The translations under genes and the position numbers were made by a program. Below, piece after piece: positions 44,595 to 53,891 of a stretch of DNA of 64,000 nucleotides (the stretch's first letter is position 1; every line of letters begins with the position of its first letter). The notes beneath the pieces are model-generated. The model saw nothing but the letters and a program-made list of their open reading frames with translations. It had not been told where the DNA came from and made no database searches. The stretch spans positions 3,249,725 to 3,313,724 of the forward strand of contig NZ_KI421500.1 in NCBI RefSeq assembly GCF_000473145.1, written 5' to 3'. This stretch comes from Leisingera daeponensis DSM 23529 (GTDB lineage Bacteria > Pseudomonadota > Alphaproteobacteria > Rhodobacterales > Rhodobacteraceae).

Positions 44595-45926
44595 ATGGAT
44601 AGCAATAAAATCCCCCGCACGGTCCCGATCCAGTCGGCGACCTTCTCGAACCCGATCAACGCGGAAATCCGCCGCGCGGCGGCCACCGGGATCTATGACA
44701 TCCGCGGCGGCGGCGCCAAGCGCCGGGTGCCGCATTTCGACGATCTTCTGTTTCTCGGCGCCTCGATCTCGCGCTACCCGCTGGAGGGCTACCGCGAGAA
44801 ATGTGAAACCAAGGTGACACTGGGCACCCGTTTTGCCAAGAAGCCGATTGAGCTGGATATCCCGATCACCATCGCTGGCATGAGCTTTGGCGCGCTGTCC
44901 GGCCCCGCCAAGGAAGCCCTGGGCCGCGGCGCATCCGCTGCGGGCACCTCGACCACCACCGGCGATGGCGGCATGACCCCCGAAGAACGCGGGCATTCCA
45001 CCAAGCTGGTCTACCAGTACCTGCCGTCCCGTTACGGCATGAACCCGGACGACCTGCGCAAGGCGGACGCGATTGAGGTCGTGGTCGGCCAAGGCGCCAA
45101 GCCCGGCGGCGGCGGCATGCTGCTGGGCCAGAAGATTTCCGACCGCGTTGCGGAAATGCGCACCCTGCCGAAGGGCATCGACCAGCGCTCCGCCTGCCGG
45201 CACCCGGACTGGACCGGCCCGGATGACCTGGAAATCAAGATCCTGGAGCTGCGCGAAATCACCGGTTGGCAGGTGCCGATCTATGTTAAGGTCGGCGGCA
45301 CCCGCCCCTATTACGACACCGCGCTGGCGGTGAAGGCCGGTGCAGACGTTGTGGTTCTGGATGGGATGCAGGGCGGCACCGCCGCCACCCAGGACGTGTT
45401 CATCGAACATGTCGGCCTGCCGACGCTCGCCTGTATCCGCCCTGCCGTGCAGGCGCTGCAGGACCTGGGTGTTCACCGCGAGGTGCAGCTGATCGTCTCT
45501 GGCGGCATCCGCACAGGCGCCGATGTGGCCAAGGCGATGGCGCTGGGCGCGGACGCGGTCGCGATCGGCACCGCGGCGCTGATTGCGCTGGGCGACAATG
45601 ACCCGAAGTGGGAAAGCGAGTACCAGAAACTGGGCACCACCACTGGCGCCTATGACGACTGGCACGAAGGCAAGGATCCGGCGGGCATCACCACCCAGGA
45701 CCCGGAACTGATGAAACGCCTGGACCCGGTCGATGCGGGCCGCCGCCTGCGCAACTACCTCAAGGTGATGACGCTGGAAGCCCAGACCATCGCCCGCGCC
45801 TGCGGCCACAACCACCTGCATAATCTTGAGCCCGAGGATCTGTGCGCCCTGACCATGGAGGCCGCCGCGATGGCGCGGGTGCCGCTGGCCGGGACCGACT
45901 GGTACCCGGGCAAGGCAGGGTTCTGA
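44595..45926 (+). CDS. mgsC: N-methylglutamate synthase subunit C (FMN-binding glutamate synthase-like)
   Basis: The protein is 443 aa, the catalytic synthase barrel: GMSFGALSGPAKEALGRGAS, TTGDGGMTPEERG, GQGAKPGGGGMLLG, YVKVGGTRPYYDTAL and GADVVVLDGMQGGTAAT. It should condense 2-oxoglutarate or glutamate-derived carbon with the methylamine channelled from MgsA to make N-methylglutamate. GltB is split here into three genes (A = glutaminase, B = GXGXG, C = barrel), which is diagnostic of mgsABC. gmaS follows after 76 bp. Confidence 0.92.
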   Translation: MDSNKIPRTVPIQSATFSNPINAEIRRAAATGIYDIRGGGAKRRVPHFDDLLFLGASISRYPLEGYREKCETKVTLGTRFAKKPIELDIPITIAGMSFGALSGPAKEALGRGASAAGTSTTTGDGGMTPEERGHSTKLVYQYLPSRYGMNPDDLRKADAIEVVVGQGAKPGGGGMLLGQKISDRVAEMRTLPKGIDQRSACRHPDWTGPDDLEIKILELREITGWQVPIYVKVGGTRPYYDTALAVKAGADVVVLDGMQGGTAATQDVFIEHVGLPTLACIRPAVQALQDLGVHREVQLIVSGGIRTGADVAKAMALGADAVAIGTAALIALGDNDPKWESEYQKLGTTTGAYDDWHEGKDPAGITTQDPELMKRLDPVDAGRRLRNYLKVMTLEAQTIARACGHNHLHNLEPEDLCALTMEAAAMARVPLAGTDWYPGKAGF

Positions 45927-46002
45927 CGATTGGCGGGGCGCGGCTGGCAACAGTCCGCGCCCCATTTCTGAAATACGTACAACAGGGAAAGGAAGTAGGA
46001 CC

Positions 46003-47334
46003 ATGACGACAGATCTGGCTGCTTTCGCAAAAGAAAAAGGCGTCAAATACTTCATGATCTCGTTCACCGACCTGTTCGGGGGGCAGCGCGCCAAACTGGT
46101 GCCGGCGCAGGCGATCGCGGACATGCAGGAAGACGGGGCCGGCTTTGCCGGTTTTGCCACTTGGCTTGACCTGACGCCCGCACATCCGGACATGCTGGCG
46201 GTGCCGGATCCTGCTTCGGTGATCCAGTTGCCATGGAAGCCGGAGGTCGCCTGGGTGGCGGCGGACTGCGTGATGGAAGGCGAGGACGTGGCCCAGGCGC
46301 CGCGCAACGTGCTGCGCCGCCTGATCAAGGAAGCCGCGGACGAGGGCCTGCACGTTAAGACCGGTATCGAGGCCGAGTTCTTTCTGCTGTCGCCGGACGG
46401 GGAGCAGATTTCCGACCCCTTCGATACGGCTGAAAAACCCTGCTATGATCAGCAGGCGGTGATGCGCCGCTATGACGTGGTGCGCGAGATCTGCGACTAT
46501 ATGCTGGAGCTGGGCTGGGGCCCGTACCAGAACGACCATGAGGACGCCAACGGACAGTTCGAAATGAACTGGGAGTTCGACGATGCGCTGTCGACCGCCG
46601 ACAAGCACAGCTTCTTCAAGTTCATGACCAAATCGGTCGCGGAAAAGCACGGTTACCGCGCGACCTTCATGCCGAAACCGGTCGAGGGTCTGACCGGCAA
46701 CGGCTGCCACGCCCATATCTCGGTCTGGGACGCGCCGGGCAAGGATGCCCGGGTCAACGTCTTTGCCGGTGAGAAGGGCGCGGGCCAGATTGCCGAACTG
46801 GGCCTGTCGGAGCAGGGCGGCTGGTTCCTGGGCGGCATCATGAAACACGCCTCGGCCCTGGCGGCGATAACCAACCCGACCGTGAACTCGTACAAGCGCA
46901 TCAACGCGCCGCGCACGATGTCGGGCGCCACCTGGGCGCCAAACACCGTGACCTGGACCGGCAACAACCGCACCCATATGGTGCGCGTCCCCGGCCCCGG
47001 CCGGTTTGAGCTGCGCCTGCCCGACGGTGCGGTGAACCCCTATCTGCTGCAGGCGGTGATCATCGCGGCGGGCCTCTCCGGCATCCGCGCCAAGGCCGAC
47101 CCCGGCCCGCGCCACGACATCGACATGTACGCCGAAGGCCATACCATCACCGACGCGCCGAAGCTGCCGCTCAACATGCTGGATGCGCTGCGTTTCTACG
47201 ACAAGGACGACGGCCTGAAGGCGATGATGGGCGAGGCGTTCTCCGCTGCCTACCTGAAGATGAAACAGCAGGAGTGGAACTCCTTCGTCAATCACTTCTC
47301 CCGCTGGGAGAAGGACAACACGCTCGACATCTGA
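46003..47334 (+). CDS. gmaS: Gamma-glutamylmethylamide synthetase
   Basis: The protein is 443 aa of the glutamine synthetase fold and joins methylamine to glutamate using ATP. GS motifs: GIEAEFFLLSPDG, ANGQFEMNWEFDDAL, GNGCHAHISVWD and NNRTHMVRVPGPGRFELR. The N-terminus starts with the GmaS-typical VKYFMISFTDLFGGQRAKLVP. Its position directly after mgsABC separates it from GlnA. GTAGGA precedes the ATG. A terminator follows. Confidence 0.93.
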   Translation: MTTDLAAFAKEKGVKYFMISFTDLFGGQRAKLVPAQAIADMQEDGAGFAGFATWLDLTPAHPDMLAVPDPASVIQLPWKPEVAWVAADCVMEGEDVAQAPRNVLRRLIKEAADEGLHVKTGIEAEFFLLSPDGEQISDPFDTAEKPCYDQQAVMRRYDVVREICDYMLELGWGPYQNDHEDANGQFEMNWEFDDALSTADKHSFFKFMTKSVAEKHGYRATFMPKPVEGLTGNGCHAHISVWDAPGKDARVNVFAGEKGAGQIAELGLSEQGGWFLGGIMKHASALAAITNPTVNSYKRINAPRTMSGATWAPNTVTWTGNNRTHMVRVPGPGRFELRLPDGAVNPYLLQAVIIAAGLSGIRAKADPGPRHDIDMYAEGHTITDAPKLPLNMLDALRFYDKDDGLKAMMGEAFSAAYLKMKQQEWNSFVNHFSRWEKDNTLDI

Positions 47335-47367
47335 TTCCCCGTTCCGGCCTGCGGGCCGGATCTCTAT

Positions 47368-47395
47368 GGCCCGGGCAACGCCTGGGCCCTTTTTG
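47368..47395 (+). terminator. Rho-independent terminator of mgsABC-gmaS
   Basis: Stem GGCCCGGGC / GCCTGGGCC (one wobble pair), loop AAC, followed by CTTTTTG, 33 bases after gmaS. Confidence 0.85.
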
Positions 47396-47517
47396 TTTGC
47401 GGCAGCGCCTGCCGCATATGCGCCGTGTTCACCTGGAGTGAAATTCTGCCTGTTTCCTATTGGCGGCGGAAAGGCGGAAAATGCCGGGTCTGGCCCCGGA
47501 AAGGGGGCAAGAGGGTG

Positions 47518-47546
47518 TTGACGGTTAGGAAAATAAATTGAGTAAT
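47518..47546 (+). promoter_or_regulatory. Candidate fhs promoter containing AGGAAAATAA
   Basis: TTGACG (47518-47523), 17-base spacer, AGTAAT (47541-47546). The spacer contains AGGAAAATAA (47527-47536), identical to the motif before amt and mgsA. A second partial copy, AATAGGAATATA, follows. It lies ~76 bases before the fhs start. Confidence 0.55.
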
Positions 47547-47621
47547 AGGAATATATCTTGCCTCGCAATCAAAGATTGCCGCGGGGCGTGACCCGGAACG
47601 GATGGCAGCAGGGAGATGGCC

Positions 47622-49298
47622 ATGAGCTACAAGAGTGACATTGAGATCGCGCGGGACGCGCAGAAGAAGCCGATCCAGGAGATTGGGGCGAAGATCGGGA
47701 TTTCCAATGACGATCTGCTGCCCTACGGCCATGACAAGGCGAAGGTGAGCCAGCGGTTCATCAACTCTGTGCAGGACCGCGAAGACGGCAAGCTGATCCT
47801 GGTGACCGCGATCAACCCGACACCGGCGGGCGAAGGCAAGACCACCACCACCGTGGGCCTGGGCGACGGGCTGAACCGGATCGGCAAGAACGCGATGATC
47901 TGCATCCGCGAAGCGTCGCTGGGGCCGAACTTCGGCATGAAGGGCGGCGCTGCGGGCGGCGGCTATGCCCAGGTGGTGCCGATGGAGGAGATGAACCTCC
48001 ACTTCACCGGCGACTTCCACGCGATCACCTCGGCGCATTCGCTGCTGTCAGCGATGATCGACAACCACATCTACTGGGGCAACGAGTGCGAGATCGACGT
48101 GCGCCGCGTCGCCTGGCGCCGGGTGGTCGACATGAACGACCGGGCGCTGCGCCAGATCACCGCCTCCCTCGGCGGCGTCTCCAACGGCTTCCCGCGCGAG
48201 ACCGGCTTTGACATCACCGTGGCCTCGGAAGTGATGGCGATCCTGTGCCTGGCCAATGACCTCAAGGACCTGGAGCAGCGCCTGGGCGACATCATCGTGG
48301 CCTACCGCCGCGACAAGACCCCGGTCTACTGCCGCGACATCAAGGCCGAGGGCGCGATGACCGTTCTGCTGAAGGACGCGATGCAGCCGAACCTGGTGCA
48401 GACCCTGGAAAACAACCCGGCCTTCGTGCACGGCGGCCCGTTCGCCAACATCGCGCATGGCTGCAACTCGGTGATCGCCACCAAGACCGCGCTGAAAGTG
48501 GCCGATTACGTGGTCACCGAGGCGGGCTTCGGCGCTGACCTTGGCGCCGAGAAGTTCATGAACATCAAGTGCCGCAAGGCGGGCATCGCGCCCTCCGCAG
48601 TGGTGGTCGTGGCCACCGTGCGGGCGATGAAGATGAACGGCGGCATCGCCAAGGCCGACCTCGGCGCCGAGAATGTCGAGGCGGTCAAGAAGGGCTGCGC
48701 CAACCTCGGCCGCCACATCGAGAACGTCAAATCCTTCGGCGTGCCGGTGGTGGTTGCGATCAACCACTTCGTGACCGACACCGAGGCCGAGGTGCAGGCG
48801 GTGAAGGACTACTGCGGCAGCCATGGCGTCGAAGCGGTGCTGTCGCGCCACTGGGAGCTGGGCTCCGAAGGCTCTGCCGATCTGGCGCAGAAGGTGGTGG
48901 AGCTGGCCGATTCCGGCAAGGCGAACTTCTCGCCGATCTACCCGGACGACATGCCGCTGTTTGAGAAGATCGAGACCATCGCCAAGCGCATCTACCGCGC
49001 CGACGAGGTGCTGGCCGATCAGAAAATCCGCAACCAGCTGAAGGAATGGGAAGAGGCGGGCTATGGCAGCTTGCCGGTCTGCATGGCAAAAACCCAGTAC
49101 TCCTTCACCACCGACCCGAACCGCCGCGGCGCGCCCGTGGGCCATTCGGTGCCGGTGCGCGAAGTGCGGCTCTCGGCCGGCGCGGGCTTCATCGTGGTGG
49201 TCTGCGGCGAGATCATGACAATGCCGGGCCTGCCGCGCACCCCGGCGGCGGAGACCATCCGCCTGAATGCGGACGGCCAGATCGAAGGCCTGTTCTGA
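47622..49298 (+). CDS. fhs: Formate-tetrahydrofolate ligase
   Basis: The protein is 558 aa and interconverts formate + THF + ATP with 10-formyl-THF. P-loop-like [43 protein letters not shown]-terminal [21 protein letters not shown] 47622 is chosen over 47616 because GGGAG would abut the earlier codon. Downstream of gmaS and before folD, it handles one-carbon units from amine demethylation: formate release with ATP gain, or formate assimilation. Confidence 0.95.
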   Translation: MSYKSDIEIARDAQKKPIQEIGAKIGISNDDLLPYGHDKAKVSQRFINSVQDREDGKLILVTAINPTPAGEGKTTTTVGLGDGLNRIGKNAMICIREASLGPNFGMKGGAAGGGYAQVVPMEEMNLHFTGDFHAITSAHSLLSAMIDNHIYWGNECEIDVRRVAWRRVVDMNDRALRQITASLGGVSNGFPRETGFDITVASEVMAILCLANDLKDLEQRLGDIIVAYRRDKTPVYCRDIKAEGAMTVLLKDAMQPNLVQTLENNPAFVHGGPFANIAHGCNSVIATKTALKVADYVVTEAGFGADLGAEKFMNIKCRKAGIAPSAVVVVATVRAMKMNGGIAKADLGAENVEAVKKGCANLGRHIENVKSFGVPVVVAINHFVTDTEAEVQAVKDYCGSHGVEAVLSRHWELGSEGSADLAQKVVELADSGKANFSPIYPDDMPLFEKIETIAKRIYRADEVLADQKIRNQLKEWEEAGYGSLPVCMAKTQYSFTTDPNRRGAPVGHSVPVREVRLSAGAGFIVVVCGEIMTMPGLPRTPAAETIRLNADGQIEGLF

Positions 49299-49316
49299 GC
49301 CGGCACAGACGGAATG

Positions 49317-49344
49317 CAGCGGCCCGGGGACACCCGGGCCGCTG
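49317..49344 (+). terminator. Hairpin between fhs and folD
   Basis: Perfect 12-bp stem CAGCGGCCCGGG / CCCGGGCCGCTG with a GACA loop. No T-tract follows (AAGCTTTGAG), so it may be an attenuating or mRNA-stabilising hairpin rather than a full stop. Confidence 0.5.
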
Positions 49345-49404
49345 AAGCTTTGAGATGACGGGACCGGATCCGGGGGCGGCCCCCCGGCGGAAAGGAAGAG
49401 AGCA

Positions 49405-50322
49405 ATGGCAGCAACAGTGATTGACGGCAAGGCCTTTGCGGCCAAGGTGCGCGGCCAGGTGGCGGAGCATGTGGCGCGGCTGAAAGAGGAGCATGGCATC
49501 ACCCCCGGCCTGGCGGTGGTGCTGGTGGGCGAGGACCCGGCCTCCCAGGTCTATGTCCGCTCCAAGGGCAAGAGCACCGTCGAGGTGGGCATGAACTCGT
49601 TCGAGCACAAGCTGGACGCGGGCACTTCCGAGGCCGACCTGCTGGCGCTGATCGATCAGCTGAACAGCGACGCGTCCGTGCATGGCATCCTGGTGCAGCT
49701 GCCGCTGCCGAAGCATCTGGACGAAGATCTGGTGATCAACGCGATCGCGCCGGAGAAGGACGTGGACGGCTTCCACATCTCCAACGTGGGCCTTCTGGGC
49801 ACCGGCCAGAAGTCGATGGTGCCCTGCACGCCGCTGGGCTGCCTGATGATGCTGCGCGAGCACCACGGGAGCCTCTCGGGCCTGGACGCGGTGGTGATCG
49901 GCCGCTCCAACATCGTCGGCAAGCCGATGGCGCAGCTTCTCTTGGGCGACAGCTGCACCGTGACCATCGCGCATTCGCGCACCAAGGACCTGCCGGAGGT
50001 GGTGCGCCGCGCCGATATCGTGGTGGCGGCGGTGGGCCGTCCGGAGATGGTGCCGGGCGAGTGGATCAAGGAAGGCGCGACGGTGATCGACGTCGGCATC
50101 AACCGCATCGATGCGCCGGAGAAGGGCACCAATGAGGACGGAAGCGTCAAGACCCGTCTGGTGGGGGATGTGGATTACGCCTCGGCCGCGGAGCGCGCGG
50201 GCGCCATCACCCCGGTGCCGGGCGGCGTCGGCCCGATGACCATCGCCTGCCTGCTGGCCAACACCGTGACCGCCGCCTGCCGCGCCAACAACCTGGCGGA
50301 GCCGGAAGGCCTGACCGCGTAA
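49405..50322 (+). CDS. folD: Bifunctional methylene-THF dehydrogenase / methenyl-THF cyclohydrolase
   Basis: The protein is 305 aa. Catalytic Lys in [16 protein letters not shown]; substrate region [29 protein letters not shown] loop [19 protein letters not shown]-terminal [19 protein letters not shown]. Oxidises 5,10-methylene-THF to 10-formyl-THF, linking the folate-bound one-carbon unit made by MgdC, DmmD and Tdm to Fhs. 106 bp after fhs. Confidence 0.95.
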   Translation: MAATVIDGKAFAAKVRGQVAEHVARLKEEHGITPGLAVVLVGEDPASQVYVRSKGKSTVEVGMNSFEHKLDAGTSEADLLALIDQLNSDASVHGILVQLPLPKHLDEDLVINAIAPEKDVDGFHISNVGLLGTGQKSMVPCTPLGCLMMLREHHGSLSGLDAVVIGRSNIVGKPMAQLLLGDSCTVTIAHSRTKDLPEVVRRADIVVAAVGRPEMVPGEWIKEGATVIDVGINRIDAPEKGTNEDGSVKTRLVGDVDYASAAERAGAITPVPGGVGPMTIACLLANTVTAACRANNLAEPEGLTA

Positions 50323-50395
50323 GCGCAGCGCAAAACAGCAGCGGCTGAAACCAGCGCTCCCGCCGGACGCCTCCGGCGGGGTGAGCGGGGTTCCT

Positions 50396-50420
50396 GGAAA
50401 CGCTCCAGTGGAGCGTTTCC
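50396..50420. repeat. Perfect intergenic hairpin
   Basis: Arms GGAAACGCTCC / GGAGCGTTTCC with a 3-base loop between the convergent folD and EamA genes. No T-tract on either side. Confidence 0.55.
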
Positions 50421-50467
50421 CACGCGAAGGGGCGGAGCCCTTTCTGGAAAGATGAAAGAGGCGGGGG

Positions 50468-51310
50468 TCAGAAGCCCAGGCAGGCTATGCCGCCGAAGGT
50501 GACGGCAACACTGATCCACTGCGCGCGGTTCATGTTTTCGCGCAGCACAAGCCAAGCCAGAACCACTGTGACCAGGCCAAAGAGAGACGCGCCGACCGAG
50601 GCAAATTCAGGCCGGGGCAGGGTGCCGGAGTACATCACCACCCCAAGCGCAAATGCGTCCAGCGCCCCCATCAGGCACAGGAGCGGCAGCATCTTGCGGG
50701 AAGGCATTTGAACCGTCCGGGCGGCAAGCGCCAGGCCGAGCAGGATCAGGATAGCGGCGGTGCGGGTCACGATCAGCACCGGCAGTTCCGCGCCTGCCTG
50801 GGTAGCAGCCTGGCCTGTGGCAAAGGTGAGTGCAAAACCGATGGCGCCGGCCAGCCCCCAGGCCGCCGCCTGCAGGCTGGCCGGGCTTCCGTCGTCTTCT
50901 GTCGCGAAAACCGCGATGCAGCCAACCCCGCCAACCACTGCCGCGACGGCGAGCCAGTGGCCCGGTCCGACCGGCTGGCCCTGCAGCATCGCCATGCCAA
51001 GCGACAGCACAGGGTAGGCGCCGATCAGCGGTGCCACCAGCTTGACCGGTCCCAGCGCAAAGGCGCGGTAGAGCGCATAAGATGCCAGGGCGAAGAGTGC
51101 GCCGGACAGCCCTGCCAGCCGGGCCGCGGGCAGAGTCATCGCCTGCCAATTGCCAAAGGCAAGGGCTGCCGCGGCCACCAGAATCGCCCCGCTGGCAAAG
51201 ACGGTCAGCATGGCAGGCAGGATACCGGTTCTTTGTGAGACAAACCGGACGCAAAGGTCGTGCAGGCCCCAGGCAAGGGCAGCGGCAAGGCCAAGGAACA
51301 GCGCGTGCAT
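50468..51310 (-). CDS. EamA/DMT-family transporter
   Basis: The protein is 280 aa with ten hydrophobic segments in two EamA repeats (first: MHALFLGLAAALAWGLHDLCVRFV; last: VVLAWLVLRENMNRAQWISVAVTFGGIACLGF). Start ATG 51310 follows AAGGAT; the longer frame to 51478 runs through the tdm promoter region. Inner-membrane exporter or permease of unknown substrate. Divergent from tdm with a shared palindrome between, so it may be co-regulated and export a product of amine metabolism, which is inference. Confidence 0.87.
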   Translation of the reverse strand: MHALFLGLAAALAWGLHDLCVRFVSQRTGILPAMLTVFASGAILVAAAALAFGNWQAMTLPAARLAGLSGALFALASYALYRAFALGPVKLVAPLIGAYPVLSLGMAMLQGQPVGPGHWLAVAAVVGGVGCIAVFATEDDGSPASLQAAAWGLAGAIGFALTFATGQAATQAGAELPVLIVTRTAAILILLGLALAARTVQMPSRKMLPLLCLMGALDAFALGVVMYSGTLPRPEFASVGASLFGLVTVVLAWLVLRENMNRAQWISVAVTFGGIACLGF

Positions 51311-51387
51311 GGCGGTTATCCTTTCGTTTGCGGCATTCACCCCGAGGAAAATGACGCATCCCGGGCATTTTCCGTTTTTCCGCTGAA

Positions 51388-51407
51388 AATCAACATGTTT
51401 GTTGATT
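51388..51407. promoter_or_regulatory. Palindrome between EamA transporter and tdm
   Basis: AATCAACA-TGTT-TGTTGATT: perfect 8-bp arms with a 4-base spacer, in the 181-bp divergent region, ~85 bases before tdm and ~80 before the EamA gene. A dimeric regulator bound here could control both. It does not match the TTGG/CCAA or AGGAAAATAA motifs. Confidence 0.6.
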
Positions 51408-51491
51408 AGAGTGGCGGAAGGCAATATTCTTTTCAATAAATAAATATTCCGGCTGTGCAATTTTCGGCTGGAGTTCAACGGGAGATGCGCG

Positions 51492-53861
51492 ATGAACGAT
51501 ATGAGCTTCCCTGACGTCGTGAAAGGGCCGCCGAGGCCTTCGGGACTGTATCAGCCGTCGGTGTTTTCGCTGCCGAAAGGAACCGAACGCTACGCCGTCG
51601 AAGGCTGTGGCGCGATCCTGATCCGGGTGGAAACCGGCGACCGGCTGACGGTGATCAATGACGAGGGCGGCCAGCCCTGCGAGATCTTTGCGGCCGGGGA
51701 CAATGGGCGCATCGACGCGGGGATCATTGGCGCGGCTCGCAATAGCGATGCAAGCGGGCTGAAGGCGCTGCTGACCTCCTCCGACCAGTCCTTGCGCGGT
51801 CTGCGCATGGGGATGGAAGCGCGCGGCATAAACCTGGCGCAGGGCGGCGCGGTGCGGTTCTTCGATGCGGCGACGCCTGCCAAGACCGAAGAAAGCTTTA
51901 CCGCGCAGCGCGATGGCGTGGTGATCGTCGCTGCCCCTGGCGGGATCATGGACTTCGAGAAGCAGGATACGGCCACCTCCCTGACGGTCATGGTCAAGCG
52001 CGCGGTGATCAAGCAGGTGGCGCGGTTTGAGCTGCCCGACCCGCTGGCGGAGCCGGTCAATGAGGTGCGGGTGCATAGCGCCACCGCAGAAAGCTATTTC
52101 GTGAAGGCCGGCGATTACATCCAGATCATTGACGTGGATGGCCGCCAGTGCACGGATTTCCAGTGCTTTGCCGCCCGAAAACTGGACAAGGGCGTGGAGC
52201 ACGCGCTGGATGTGACCACTACCCGGACGCTGATGGGCCATGCCTATCCGATGCCCGGCCTGCATGCGAAATATTATGATCAGGACATGCTGCCGCTGGT
52301 CGAAGTGGTACAGGACACGGTGGGGCGGCATGATGCCTTTGCCCTGGCCTGTGCTGCGAAATACTACGACGACATCGGCTATCCCGGGCATGTGAACTGC
52401 TCGGATAACTTCAACGGCGCGCTGGCGGCCCATGGGGTGACGCCGCGCGCGGGCTGGATGGCGATCAACTTCTTCTTCAACACCGGCTTGGACGAGCATG
52501 GCGTGATGTATGCTGATGAGCCCTGGACCCGGCCCGGCGACTATGTGCTGCTGAGGGCGCTGACCGATCTGGTCTGTGTCAGCTCTGCCTGCCCGGATGA
52601 CACCAGCGCCGCCAATGGCTGGAACCCCACTGACATTCACGTCCGCACCTACAGCGGCCAAGAGAGTTTCAAGCGGGCGATTGCGTTCCGCGCGACCCCT
52701 GAATCGGAGCCCAAGATGACCAAGGAAACCGGTTTCCACGACCGCCTCAGCAAGATGACCCGCAACTTTGTCGAGTATAACGGATTCTGGCTGGCCAATT
52801 GCTATGCCAGTTCCGGGCCGCTGGAGGAATACTGGGCCTGCCGTGAGAAATGCGTGGTGCTGGACCTGTCGGCCCTGCGAAAGTTCGAGATCACGGGTCC
52901 GGATGCCGAGGCGCTGTGCCAGTACATTTTCACCCGCAATATCAAGAAGCTGGCGGTGGGTCAGGTGGTCTATACCGCGATGTGCTACCCGCACGGCGGG
53001 ATGATCGACGATGGCACCGTGTTCCGCCTGGGCAAGGACAACTTCCGCTGGATCGGCGGCTCGGATTATGGCGGTGAGTGGATCCGCGAGCAGGCGGAGA
53101 AGCTGGGGCTGAATGTGCTGATCCGTTCCTCGACCGATATGCAGCACAATATCGCGGTGCAGGGGCCGGAGAGCCGCGATCTGCTGAAGAAGATCATCTG
53201 GACGGCACCGCATAATCCAACGCTGGAGGAACTGGGCTGGTTCCGCTTCACGCCAGCACGCATCGGCGATGACCAGGGCGTGCCGGTGGTGGTGTCGCGG
53301 ACCGGGTATACCGGCGAATTGGGGTATGAGATCTTCTGCCATCCGAAACATGCAGGCCAAGTGTTTGACGCGGTCTGGGCGGCCGGGCAGGACCACGGCA
53401 TCCGCCCGATGGGGCTGGAGGCCTTGGACATGGTGCGGATTGAGGCCGGGCTGATCTTTGCCGGTTATGACTTCTCCGATCAGACTGACCCGTTCGAGGC
53501 GGGTATCGGCTTCACCGTGCCGCTGAAGTCGAAGGAGGATGACTTCATCGGCCGCGATGCGCTGATCCGGCGCAAGACCACGCCTGCGCGCAAGCTGGTG
53601 GGGCTGGACATCGACTCGGCGATCGACGTGGGCCATGGCGATTGCGTGCATATCGGCCGGGCACAGATCGGCGAGGTGACGTCTTCGATGCGTTCGCCGC
53701 TCTTGGGCAAGAACATCGCGCTGGCGCGGGTGGACGTGTCTTGTTCCGAGGTTGGAACCGAAGTGGAAATCGGCAAGCTTGACGGGCATCAGAAACGGCT
53801 GCCGGCCAAGATTGTACCCTTTGCGCATTACGATCCCAAGAAGACCCGGCCTCAATCCTGA
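51492..53861 (+). CDS. tdm: Trimethylamine N-oxide demethylase (aldolase)
   Basis: The protein is 789 aa and cleaves TMAO to dimethylamine and formaldehyde. Residues ~20-400 are a DUF1989-type metal domain; Cys220, Cys225, Cys303, Cys362 and Cys367 (VDGRQCTDFQCF, HVNCSDN, LVCVSSACPDD) are candidate metal ligands. From ~410 to the end is a GcvT-like folate-binding half (FARKFEITGPD-type segment [36 protein letters not shown]-terminal IDVGHGDCVHIGRAQIGEV). This fusion and length are those of the characterised Tdm proteins. GGGAG lies upstream of the ATG. Confidence 0.93.
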   Translation: MNDMSFPDVVKGPPRPSGLYQPSVFSLPKGTERYAVEGCGAILIRVETGDRLTVINDEGGQPCEIFAAGDNGRIDAGIIGAARNSDASGLKALLTSSDQSLRGLRMGMEARGINLAQGGAVRFFDAATPAKTEESFTAQRDGVVIVAAPGGIMDFEKQDTATSLTVMVKRAVIKQVARFELPDPLAEPVNEVRVHSATAESYFVKAGDYIQIIDVDGRQCTDFQCFAARKLDKGVEHALDVTTTRTLMGHAYPMPGLHAKYYDQDMLPLVEVVQDTVGRHDAFALACAAKYYDDIGYPGHVNCSDNFNGALAAHGVTPRAGWMAINFFFNTGLDEHGVMYADEPWTRPGDYVLLRALTDLVCVSSACPDDTSAANGWNPTDIHVRTYSGQESFKRAIAFRATPESEPKMTKETGFHDRLSKMTRNFVEYNGFWLANCYASSGPLEEYWACREKCVVLDLSALRKFEITGPDAEALCQYIFTRNIKKLAVGQVVYTAMCYPHGGMIDDGTVFRLGKDNFRWIGGSDYGGEWIREQAEKLGLNVLIRSSTDMQHNIAVQGPESRDLLKKIIWTAPHNPTLEELGWFRFTPARIGDDQGVPVVVSRTGYTGELGYEIFCHPKHAGQVFDAVWAAGQDHGIRPMGLEALDMVRIEAGLIFAGYDFSDQTDPFEAGIGFTVPLKSKEDDFIGRDALIRRKTTPARKLVGLDIDSAIDVGHGDCVHIGRAQIGEVTSSMRSPLLGKNIALARVDVSCSEVGTEVEIGKLDGHQKRLPAKIVPFAHYDPKKTRPQS

Positions 53862-53891
53862 GGCCGGCCGCTCTCGGGGCTGGGAGGTTAA

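Noticed and set aside
42995..45926. Ordinary glutamate synthase gltB broken into three by frameshifts
   Set aside because: Each piece has its own start codon and clean domain boundaries, and gmaS follows directly. This is the standard mgsABC arrangement.
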